Shown here: one piece after another, positions 37,958 to 45,331 of the stretch
Layout of the letters: every line of letters begins with the position of its first letter
How positions within the stretch are numbered: the first letter of the stretch is position 1
Source of the DNA: an uncultured Clostridium sp.
GTDB lineage: Bacteria; Bacillota; Clostridia; TANB77; CAG-508
Length of the DNA stretch: 64,000 nt
Direction: 5' to 3'
Assembly (NCBI GenBank): GCA_947302485.1
Contig: CAMYVO010000001.1
Span: 128,273-192,272 of the forward strand
Made by a program: the position numbers and the translations under genes
The notes under the pieces: model-generated
Told to the model about the DNA's origin: nothing
Databases searched by the model: none
The model's input: the letters and a program-made list of their open reading frames with translations, nothing else

Positions 37958-38602
37958 TTGAAAAAAAACAAAAAAGAAAACTTAGAACAATTAATTAAAT
38001 TATTAAAGAAATCATATCCAGATGCAACCTGTAGTTTAGATTTCTCTACTCCTTTTGAGTTAGTAGTTTCGGTTATGCTTTCTGCTCAATGTACAGATGA
38101 GAGAGTAAATAAAACTACTCCATATATTTTTAGTAAATATAAAACACCTGAAGATTTTGTAAAAATTCAAACGTCTGAGTTAGAAAAACTGATTCATCCA
38201 TGTGGATTTTACAAAAATAAATCAAAGAATATTAAATCCTGTGCAGAAAAAATATTATCTGATTATAATGGAGAAGTTCCTAAAAACATTGATGATCTTA
38301 TTACACTTCCTGGTATTGGAAGAAAAAGTGCTAATGTAATCATGCTTGAAGCATATGGTAAAGCTGTTGGAATTGCTGTAGATACACATGCTAAAAGAAT
38401 ATCAAATAGACTCGGTTTATCGAGCCAGTCCGATCCCGATAAAATTGAGAAAGATTTAATAAAATTATTTCCTGGAAAATATTTGAAAGATATTAATCAT
38501 TTATTTGTATGGCATGGCAGAAATACATGTGTTGCAAGAAATCCTAAATGTAATAGTTGCTCAATTTCACATCTTTGTAATTATTATAGGAACAATAATT
38601 AA
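37958..38602 (+). CDS. nth: Endonuclease III
   Basis: A 214-aa DNA glycosylase/AP lyase for oxidised pyrimidines. Features: PFELVVSVMLSAQCTDERVN, helix-hairpin-helix LPGIGRKSANVI with the catalytic Lys, the catalytic Asp in VDTHAKRISNRLGL, and the iron-sulfur ligands C-X6-C-X2-C-X5-C at the C-terminus. The likely start is TTG 37958 (GAG 8 nt upstream); GTG 37949 is an alternative. It is divergent from the spoVM pair. Confidence 0.96.
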   Translation: MKKNKKENLEQLIKLLKKSYPDATCSLDFSTPFELVVSVMLSAQCTDERVNKTTPYIFSKYKTPEDFVKIQTSELEKLIHPCGFYKNKSKNIKSCAEKILSDYNGEVPKNIDDLITLPGIGRKSANVIMLEAYGKAVGIAVDTHAKRISNRLGLSSQSDPDKIEKDLIKLFPGKYLKDINHLFVWHGRNTCVARNPKCNSCSISHLCNYYRNNN

Positions 38603-38681
38603 TTTAAAAATATGTATATAATTTTGCATGTTTTATTTGTATTATATTTTGATATATTTTTTTATTCTATATTATTAATAT

Positions 38682-38706
38682 AAAACTACATTTGATTTGT
38701 AGTTTT
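38682..38706 (-). terminator. Terminator after the 41-aa Cys protein
   Basis: AAAACTACA/TGTAGTTTT 9-bp stem with a 7-nt loop, overlapping the stop codon region of the small gene on the minus strand. Confidence 0.75.
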
Positions 38707-38830
38707 ATTTTTTTGAGGCATAATATGCACAATATAAATTAGGAGTAACTACTTTTGATGATATCTCTTCAAAAGTACATTTACCATCTTTTTGATAAAT
38801 ACAATCAGCTGAACAGTTTATGTTTGTCAA
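38705..38830 (-). CDS. 41-aa Cys-containing small protein
   Basis: TTG start at 38830, six to seven bases after AGAGGTGA. The product has C-X3-C and a later C-X15-C (CSADCIYQKDGKCTF ... LYCAYY): four Cys spaced like a small metal- or disulfide-bound knuckle. Similar C-X3-CIYQ-DGKC...CAY(Y/F) microproteins are recalled from many Clostridia, without known function. A matching terminator follows. It explains most of the 380-bp gap after nth. Confidence 0.75.
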   Translation of the reverse strand: MTNINCSADCIYQKDGKCTFEEISSKVVTPNLYCAYYASKK

Positions 38831-38981
38831 GTTAAATCACCTCTATAGTATTGTTCTATTCTTCTATAAAAATATTCATTTTTTTATTTTTATTTAATAA
38901 TTATTTTAAAATATTGTTATAATTGACATTATTTAAATTAAGTAATATATTATATTTATAATAAAATATTAGGAGGTTATT

Positions 38982-40172
38982 ATGGTAAAAAACAAGTTTA
39001 AAATTTCACTTGCAATTTTAGGAATAATATGTATTTTTTTTGCTTCATTTAGCCTTGCAACATCAGAAGATACCAATTCGGTATTAGATCAAAATAGAGC
39101 AGAAACCAGTTTAAATACTCCATTAGAATCTAATATAGATATAATAAATCATGATTTATATCTTTTTGATCAAACAATTACAATGAATGAATCTGTTGAT
39201 GGAAATGTTTTCATAATGGGAAATGAAGTAACCATTTCAGGTAAAATAAATGGTAATTTATATATCTTAGGCAATTCTGTTAAAATTCAAAGCCTTAATG
39301 AAAATGAAGAATGCTATATAACAGGTTCAGTTTACCTTTGTGGAAACGAAGTTTATTTCGATGCTATTTGTAGTGATTTATATGCAGCATGTAACAGTTT
39401 TACTGGTTCATATAATTCATATATTGATAGAGATTTGAGAATTGCTTGTAACGATACCAAATTCTATGGATTAGTTTCAAGAGATGCATATATATCTGCT
39501 GAGAAACTATCTCTTGTATCAGATGAAGATAATTATACCGCTCTAATTAATGGTAATTTAGATTATTCATGTAAAACAAAACTATCTTTAAACAATTCCA
39601 TTGTAAACGGAACAATTACGTTTAATCAAATCACAGATGAATCTGATAATTTAGAAAATCCCAAAACAATATTTGACTATATTAAGGAAATAATTGGAAG
39701 TTTTATATGTACTTTAATTATATATTTATTAGTATTATGGCTTACTCCAAAATTTGAACAAACATCAAAAAAATACATTAGTCTTAAGTTACTTCCTGCT
39801 TTAGGAATTGGAATTGCTTCCTTAGTTTTAATACCTATTATATGTATTATTCTTTTAATTACTTTAATAGGAATCCCTTTGTCTATTTCATTAATACTAT
39901 TATATATAGTATTAATAATGATAAGTTTTGCTATTGTAGTTATCAGTGTAAGTGAGTTTATAAAAGGAAAATTAACTTCTAAAAAAATTAGTACAGATTT
40001 ATTAATACTTGCTTGCGTAAATACTATATTATATATATTAAAGCTAATTCCTTATATTGGCGGATGGATTAATTTTGTATATATGTTAATAGGCATAGGA
40101 ATTGTAGTAATGTATCTATTTACTAAAAATAAAACCGTAATAAAAAATGAAGAAAAAAATAATGAAAAATAA
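38982..40172 (+). CDS. Bactofilin-like (polymer-forming) repeat protein with membrane domain
   Basis: A 396-aa protein with a signal peptide (1-27) and a beta-helical repeat region (about 50-205) with bactofilin-like turns (VDGNVFIMGNEVTISGKING, YILGNSVKI). Four C-terminal transmembrane helices (about 238-258, 276-297, 300-325, 345-385) follow. The beta-helix would be extracytoplasmic, unlike classic cytosolic bactofilins. The family occurs in Firmicutes as polymer-forming cytoskeletal proteins with membrane tails; the role is unknown. AGGAGG precedes the ATG. Confidence 0.8.
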   Translation: MVKNKFKISLAILGIICIFFASFSLATSEDTNSVLDQNRAETSLNTPLESNIDIINHDLYLFDQTITMNESVDGNVFIMGNEVTISGKINGNLYILGNSVKIQSLNENEECYITGSVYLCGNEVYFDAICSDLYAACNSFTGSYNSYIDRDLRIACNDTKFYGLVSRDAYISAEKLSLVSDEDNYTALINGNLDYSCKTKLSLNNSIVNGTITFNQITDESDNLENPKTIFDYIKEIIGSFICTLIIYLLVLWLTPKFEQTSKKYISLKLLPALGIGIASLVLIPIICIILLITLIGIPLSISLILLYIVLIMISFAIVVISVSEFIKGKLTSKKISTDLLILACVNTILYILKLIPYIGGWINFVYMLIGIGIVVMYLFTKNKTVIKNEEKNNEK

Positions 40173-40186
40173 TAATAGTGATTTAG

Positions 40187-40245
40187 TATAATATAAAAGC
40201 GATAATTAATCACATAAAGTGATTAATTATCGCTTTTATATTATA
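40187..40245. terminator. Perfect 27-bp hairpin terminator
   Basis: Arms 40187-40213 and 40219-40245 are perfect complements with a 5-nt loop and A/T-rich ends, between convergent genes. The stem is unusually long for a terminator. Confidence 0.8.
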
Positions 40246-40246
40246 T

Positions 40247-40654
40247 TTAGAATCTTCCATGTCTACAGTATTTATTTAATCTATTGTTATATCCTATGTA
40301 TCTACAATTCGAGTCATTATTTATTGCTTCATTTATTGTATTAGCATTTAATATATCTGTATTTATTGCTGATACATTTATTACATTATCATCGTCATTA
40401 TTATGATTACAATGGTGGTGTTCACTTATTAACTCACATATTACCTGTGTAAGCAAAGCTGTTACATAAGCCAGTATAGTATATAAAATAGCTAACACCA
40501 AAAAATTAATATCAAATGCAGCAAACGTAACCACTAAATAGATTGCAAAAAAAACAGCAGCCACAGCTAAAGGATTTTTGATTAATTTTTGTAATACTAT
40601 AGTTAAAATAATTGTTGCTAGTGGTAGTGCAAAATATATTAATAAATTATCCAT
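40247..40654 (-). CDS. DUF2651-like membrane protein with His/Asn-rich tail
   Basis: A 135-aa protein. Three hydrophobic helices (about 4-23, 28-48, 50-72) match the small DUF2651 layout (LPLATIILTIVLQKLIKNPL then AIYLVVTFAAFDINFLV). An unusual tail follows, with HHHCNHNN, polar Asn/Asp repeats and two further Cys (NCRYIGYNN, YCRHGRF). The tail may bind metal or be disordered. A GGAGA site fits the start. Confidence 0.7.
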   Translation of the reverse strand: MDNLLIYFALPLATIILTIVLQKLIKNPLAVAAVFFAIYLVVTFAAFDINFLVLAILYTILAYVTALLTQVICELISEHHHCNHNNDDDNVINVSAINTDILNANTINEAINNDSNCRYIGYNNRLNKYCRHGRF

Positions 40655-40739
40655 ATCATTCTCTCCTTATATATGTATTTTAATATATAATATGAATAAT
40701 TATTATTTTTGTGATTATGTTTTATAAAATGTTAAAATT

Positions 40740-41474
40740 TTAATATTTTACTCTCAGTAAATATAAGCCATATGGAGGCAATGTTTTACCTGCTTTTTTT
40801 CTATCTTTAGATTCAATAATTTCTGGTATTTTATCAGGATCTATTTTTCCAAGTCCAACATCTACCAAAGTTCCTGAAATTATTCTTACCATATTATATA
40901 AAAATCCATTACCTGTAAGTTCTATAATTATTCTTTCTTTTTCTTTTTTAAGCTTTGCTTTATATATAGTTCTTATACTACTTTTACTACTTGTTCCACT
41001 TGCTTTAAAAGCTTTAAAATCATGTTCTCCTTTAAAATAACTTACTGCTTTTTTCATGGCTTCTATATTAAGCGGATTTGAAATATGATATTCTAAATTT
41101 CTGTTTATAGCTGTTCCTTGTTCTGAATTATTTATTATATATCTATATGTTTTTTCTTTACAATTATATCTACTATGAAAATTCATACTCACTTGTTTTG
41201 CTTCTTTTATTCTAATAGACTTTTTTAATTTTGAATTAATTGCATATGTTAATTTTTCTGTTGGTATCTTACTATTTGTTTTAAAATTTGCAACTTGCCC
41301 AACGGCATGAACACCTGCATCTGTTCTTCCAGACCCAAAAAGTTCTACTTCTTCCTTAGTCACTAAAAAAATTGCTTTTTCAATCTCCCCTTGAATATTT
41401 AATTTATCTGGTTGTTTTTGCCATCCATTAAAATCCTTTCCATCATACTCTATTGTCAATTTAATATTTCTCAT
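40740..41474 (-). CDS. truA: tRNA pseudouridine(38-40) synthase TruA
   Basis: A 244-aa modification enzyme for the anticodon arm. The catalytic Asp lies in GSGRTDAGVHAVGQ; HSRYNCKEKTYRYII and GNGFLYNMVRIISGTLVDVG are also diagnostic. ATG 41474 is used because GAGGGG lies 6 nt upstream; an ATG 18 nt earlier would overlap that site. It lies downstream of cdaA but after a terminator. Confidence 0.96.
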   Translation of the reverse strand: MRNIKLTIEYDGKDFNGWQKQPDKLNIQGEIEKAIFLVTKEEVELFGSGRTDAGVHAVGQVANFKTNSKIPTEKLTYAINSKLKKSIRIKEAKQVSMNFHSRYNCKEKTYRYIINNSEQGTAINRNLEYHISNPLNIEAMKKAVSYFKGEHDFKAFKASGTSSKSSIRTIYKAKLKKEKERIIIELTGNGFLYNMVRIISGTLVDVGLGKIDPDKIPEIIESKDRKKAGKTLPPYGLYLLRVKY

Positions 41475-41506
41475 TCTTACCCCTCTAAACATCTCATTTT
41501 ACTATA

Positions 41507-41530
41507 TAAAAGGCAGGCATGCTGCCTGTC
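41507..41530 (-). terminator. cdaA terminator
   Basis: AGGCAG-CATGC-CTGCCT stem-loop with a TTTT tail on the minus strand, 10 bp past the cdaA stop. Confidence 0.7.
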
Positions 41531-41540
41531 TTTTGTAATA

Positions 41541-42479
41541 TTATTTTTTTTCTTCTTTTTTAATCTTCTTTTTTACTAATTTTTCCTCTAATGATGTTAT
41601 TTTCTTCTTAATATTTATTTTATTATCTTTATTTTCTCCAAATCTTTTTGTTATTACATTTGTAATTAAAATCTTCTTTAATGCATCCTCTTTTACATCT
41701 GCAATTAATGTACCATCTTTAGCAATAGATATTTTTCCTGTTTCTTCTGATACTACAACAGCTATAGAATCCGATTCTTTTGAAATTCCAATTGCTGCTC
41801 TATGTCTAGTACCTAATTCTTTTGAAATATCTTGATCTCCTGCTAATGGTAACATACATGCTGCTGCAATAACTTTATTATTATTTATAACTACCGCTCC
41901 ATCATGTAGTGGTGTATTGGGAGTAAATATATTAACAAGTAGCTGTGGAGATATATCTGAGTTCATTATTATTCCTGTTGATATAATGTCTTTAATTTGA
42001 ATATCTCTTTCAATTACAATTAAGGCACCTGTTTTATTTCTTGCAAGTTCCGTAGTAGCAATTACTACTTTATATATATCTTCCTTAGTTTTAGTAGCTA
42101 GATCTTTTTCAAATCCAAAAAATCTACTTATTTTATTTGTTCCAAGTTGCTCCAATGCTCTTCTTAATTCTGGTTGGAATATTACTATTAAAACTAAAAC
42201 TCCATAAGTCATAAATGATGTTAGAATATAATTCAAGATATTTAATTGCAATATAGAACTTAGTGCAGTTACAATTATCAAAAGAGCAATTCCTTTTAAT
42301 AATTGCCATGCCCTAGAATCTTTTACAATTTTTATAAATTTTACAAGCAAAAAGATCACAATTGTAATATCTATTATTAATGTAATTAATTTTATTGGAT
42401 TTTGATGTAAGCTTTGTAAATACTCCAAAAAGTCTTGTCCATATAAATTTTTTATACCAAGATTAAAATTATCTATCAT
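41541..42479 (-). CDS. cdaA: Diadenylate cyclase CdaA
   Basis: A membrane-bound synthase of c-di-AMP, an essential second messenger. 312 aa: three N-terminal transmembrane helices (about 30-50, 58-77, 80-98) precede the DAC domain with LHDGAVVINN (DGA) and ELGTRHRAAIGISKESD (RHR). It is longer than Bacillus CdaA (273 aa) because of a Lys-rich tail. The usual partners cdaR and glmM are not adjacent here; a 46-aa protein gene lies just upstream. Confidence 0.96.
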   Translation of the reverse strand: MIDNFNLGIKNLYGQDFLEYLQSLHQNPIKLITLIIDITIVIFLLVKFIKIVKDSRAWQLLKGIALLIIVTALSSILQLNILNYILTSFMTYGVLVLIVIFQPELRRALEQLGTNKISRFFGFEKDLATKTKEDIYKVVIATTELARNKTGALIVIERDIQIKDIISTGIIMNSDISPQLLVNIFTPNTPLHDGAVVINNNKVIAAACMLPLAGDQDISKELGTRHRAAIGISKESDSIAVVVSEETGKISIAKDGTLIADVKEDALKKILITNVITKRFGENKDNKINIKKKITSLEEKLVKKKIKKEEKK

Positions 42480-42519
42480 ATATAAACCTCTCTTATACGT
42501 ATTGCAAATAGATTACATT

Positions 42520-42660
42520 TTAGAAAAGATAAAAAATAAGTGTTCCAGCAAATGCTATTACCATAATTATAACAAGTAACAATGCAATTATTTTACTAGC
42601 TACTTTCATTTTATCAACTTTCTTTTTTGTTACTTTTTTTTCTTCTTTTTCTTTTGCCAT
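42520..42660 (-). CDS. 46-aa membrane protein (DUF4044-like)
   Basis: From ATG 42660 with a GGAGGT site. A Lys/Glu head (MAKEKEEKKVTKKKVDKMKV) is followed by one transmembrane helix (IIALLLVIIMVIAFAGTLIF). The layout matches short DUF4044-type proteins of Firmicutes, function unknown. It lies 40 bp upstream of cdaA on the same strand. Confidence 0.7.
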   Translation of the reverse strand: MAKEKEEKKVTKKKVDKMKVASKIIALLLVIIMVIAFAGTLIFYLF

Positions 42661-42832
42661 TTTTATACCTCCATTTTTATATTGTTATACCACATTAAGT
42701 ATTATTTTTCAATAATAAGTAACAAATTATTTTAGTCAATTAATAAACTATACTAAAAAAAATTATGAATTATAAGTTTAATATAAATCTAACTCGGTTT
42801 TAATTTTTTCGCGTGTATAATTAATTTTTAGT

Positions 42833-42866
42833 ATAGAAAAACCGCTATAAATAGCGGTTTTTCTAT
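42833..42866 (-). terminator. tRNA-Leu terminator
   Basis: A 16-bp palindromic stem (ATAGAAAAACCGCTAT with its complement, 2-nt loop) with a T-run, immediately after the tRNA 3' end. Confidence 0.88.
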
Positions 42867-42869
42867 ATT

Positions 42870-42957
42870 TGGTGCAGATGGCCGGAATCGAACCGGCACG
42901 GATTATTCATCCGCAGGATTTTAAGTCCTGTGCGTCTACCAGTTCCGCCACATCTGC
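42870..42957 (-). tRNA. tRNA-Leu (anticodon TAA)
   Basis: An 88-nt class II tRNA with encoded CCA. The acceptor pair GCAGATG/CATCTGC, anticodon stem CAGGA/TCCTG around loop CTTAAAA (anticodon TAA at 42921-42923), a long variable arm CGGATGAATAATCCG and T-arm GCCGG-TTCGATT-CCGGC all fold correctly. It is transcribed alone, followed directly by a terminator. Confidence 0.98.
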
Positions 42958-43021
42958 ATTTTTAAACTGGCAATAGTGATTATACTATTTTAAAAGTATA
43001 GTTGTCAATACTTTTTTAAAA

Positions 43022-43053
43022 AATAAAAGGATATTATATAATATCCTTTTATT
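43022..43053 (-). terminator. hup terminator
   Basis: A perfect 32-bp palindrome centred on TATA (arms AATAAAAGGATATTAT and complement), 33 bp past the HU stop. Confidence 0.8.
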
Positions 43054-43085
43054 CAATGAATTCATTTTTATATTCTATATAAAAA

Positions 43086-43364
43086 TTATTTTTTATTAAC
43101 TAAATCTTTTAAAGCTTTTCCTGCTTTAAATACTGGAGCTTTAGAAGCTGGTATTTTGATTTCTTCTTTAGTTTGTGGGTTTCTTCCTTTTCTAGCTGCT
43201 CTTTTTCTTACTTCAAAAGAACCAAAACCAACTAATTGTACTTTTTCTCCTTTTACAAGACTTTCTGTAACTGTTTCAATGAAAGCATTTAGTGTTGCTT
43301 CAGCACTTTTTTTTGTTTCACCTGTTTTTGCAGCTAGAGCCGCGATTAAATCAGATTTGTTCAT
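43086..43364 (-). CDS. hup: HU family DNA-binding protein
   Basis: A 92-aa nucleoid protein. [39 protein letters not shown] and [20 protein letters not shown] give the full HU signature, including the Pro of the DNA-intercalating arm. GGAGGT precedes the start. Confidence 0.98.
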   Translation of the reverse strand: MNKSDLIAALAAKTGETKKSAEATLNAFIETVTESLVKGEKVQLVGFGSFEVRKRAARKGRNPQTKEEIKIPASKAPVFKAGKALKDLVNKK

Positions 43365-43539
43365 TTAAATTACCTCCTATAAGATTCTTTCTGTAAAAAG
43401 GCTAATTTATGTAAGTCCCTTTCTACAATATGATTATTCGTCAAAGTTATATAAAATCCTTCTTTTTTTTCAAATTTATTTTTTAAAATCCCTATAAATT
43501 CAATAATTTTATCATTTTATTATAATTAAATAAGATTTT

Positions 43540-45162
43540 TTAATATAATCCAATCTTCTGAAAAGCCTTATATATCTTGCTTCCAAATGGAACCATAAGC
43601 AATTCTTCTTTTGTAAAGATTTTAAATACGATAATTAAAATAATATATATTATAACTGCAAACATTATAGATAATATTACTGCAAATTTCATAGAAATTA
43701 TTTTCATTAGTATTGTATACAAATAATAAGAAGATATACACATTATAATTGTTGCAATAAGTGGTTTTAATATATGCTTTGAAAAATTAAATTCTATTTT
43801 TACTGTTTTTCTTAAAACATAGAAAACTATTGCAAATGAAAAAATATGGTAAATAACAGAAGCAATAGCAGCACCATTAACTCCAATGCTTGGTATTGGT
43901 ATTAGTATCAAATTTAATATTAATTTTATAATAAGTCCTACTCCTCCTGAAATTGCAGGTACCATTACTTTGCCTAATCCTTGCAGCGCTCCATTAGTTG
44001 TTTGTATTAATAAAGTAAGTATAATTGTTAAAGAACACCACTGTAGTAATACTGTTCCTTCTGGTGCATTTGGAAATAATAAATTTAAAATTTGGTTTGC
44101 AAAAATAATCATTCCAAAAGTACATGGTAATCCTATAAGAATACTTGATAATAATGAAAAAGATATTCTCTTATTTATAGTAATATAGTCTTTTTTTGCT
44201 AAAGATGATGCCACAGATGGTACCAACGCTGTAGCAAATGCAACATTAAATGAAAATGGTAGCATAATTAATGTATCAACCTTTCCGCTTAGAATCCCAT
44301 ATTGAATTTTAGCCTGACTATCTTCCATAAACCTCTTTAATAATCTAACAACTGTAAATGAATCAATATTTTTATTTAATGAATATGCAACTGCACTGAG
44401 TGTAATAGGTATAGAAACATATAATATTCTTTTAACTATCGTTACTACTCTTTTGGACCTACAGCTAGATTTGTTTTTTAATGTTCCATTTAATTCTTGT
44501 CTATGTAATTTGAAATATATATATAAATATATAAAACTCATAAAAACTGAAAGCGTTGTAGCAATATTTGCTCCTGCAGCCATTATACTTGTATTTAAGT
44601 TTGATAATATTCCAATAATTTCTACTATAAGTATTGTTAGAATTGTTTTAAATACCTGTTCTATTGTTTGTGATCTAGCTGTAATAGATATTTTTTGCTT
44701 TCCATTAAAATATCCTCTAAACACTGAAGCTATTGTTACAAAAAAAACAGAAGGTGATAATGATACTAATGTGAGCTCTGCTTCTGGTATCTGTAGAAAT
44801 ACATGTGAAATATATCTCGCACCTGTAAATAAAATTGTTGAACCTATAAATCCAACAATTGCAAATAAAGCAAATGAAATCTTGAATATCCTATTTGCTT
44901 CTTTATTATTACCTAATGCAATTTCCTCTGATATTAGTTTTGAAATTGCATTAGGTACTCCTACAGAAGAAATCGTGAGAAGTAATGCATATATTTGGTA
45001 ACCACTTCCATTAATTGCGTTTCCCACATCACCAAATCCATCTTTATTCGTTAAATATAATTTATATAATACTCCCAAAATCTTAATTAGTACTTGTGAT
45101 AACATTAGTACCAAAACGCCTTTCATAAATCCTTCTTTTTTATTTTTCTTTTCTAATATCAT
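43540..45162 (-). CDS. SpoVB/MurJ-type polysaccharide flippase
   Basis: A 540-aa MOP-superfamily exporter with about 14 hydrophobic helices. GVLYKLYLTNKDGFGDVGNA, the SSVGVPNAISKLISEE motif and a basic loop (KLHRQELNGTLKNKSSCRSK) match the stage V sporulation protein B/YtgP branch that flips lipid-linked cell-wall precursors. A GGA site precedes ATG 45162. It is divergent from the TraG-like gene. Whether it serves vegetative wall or spore cortex cannot be decided from sequence. Confidence 0.9.
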   Translation of the reverse strand: MILEKKNKKEGFMKGVLVLMLSQVLIKILGVLYKLYLTNKDGFGDVGNAINGSGYQIYALLLTISSVGVPNAISKLISEEIALGNNKEANRIFKISFALFAIVGFIGSTILFTGARYISHVFLQIPEAELTLVSLSPSVFFVTIASVFRGYFNGKQKISITARSQTIEQVFKTILTILIVEIIGILSNLNTSIMAAGANIATTLSVFMSFIYLYIYFKLHRQELNGTLKNKSSCRSKRVVTIVKRILYVSIPITLSAVAYSLNKNIDSFTVVRLLKRFMEDSQAKIQYGILSGKVDTLIMLPFSFNVAFATALVPSVASSLAKKDYITINKRISFSLLSSILIGLPCTFGMIIFANQILNLLFPNAPEGTVLLQWCSLTIILTLLIQTTNGALQGLGKVMVPAISGGVGLIIKLILNLILIPIPSIGVNGAAIASVIYHIFSFAIVFYVLRKTVKIEFNFSKHILKPLIATIIMCISSYYLYTILMKIISMKFAVILSIMFAVIIYIILIIVFKIFTKEELLMVPFGSKIYKAFQKIGLY

Positions 45163-45331
45163 ATTTAATCCTTTCTATATTATAATATTTTAATATCACA
45201 ATTTTAGAATTATGCTATATAAGAGTAATATGACAAAAAAATATATACTTTTTTCTTGAAATCCCTTGTTTTTTTGCCCGATTTATAGGATAATATATAT
45301 AAGTATGTACTTTATGAAAGTGGTGAATAAT

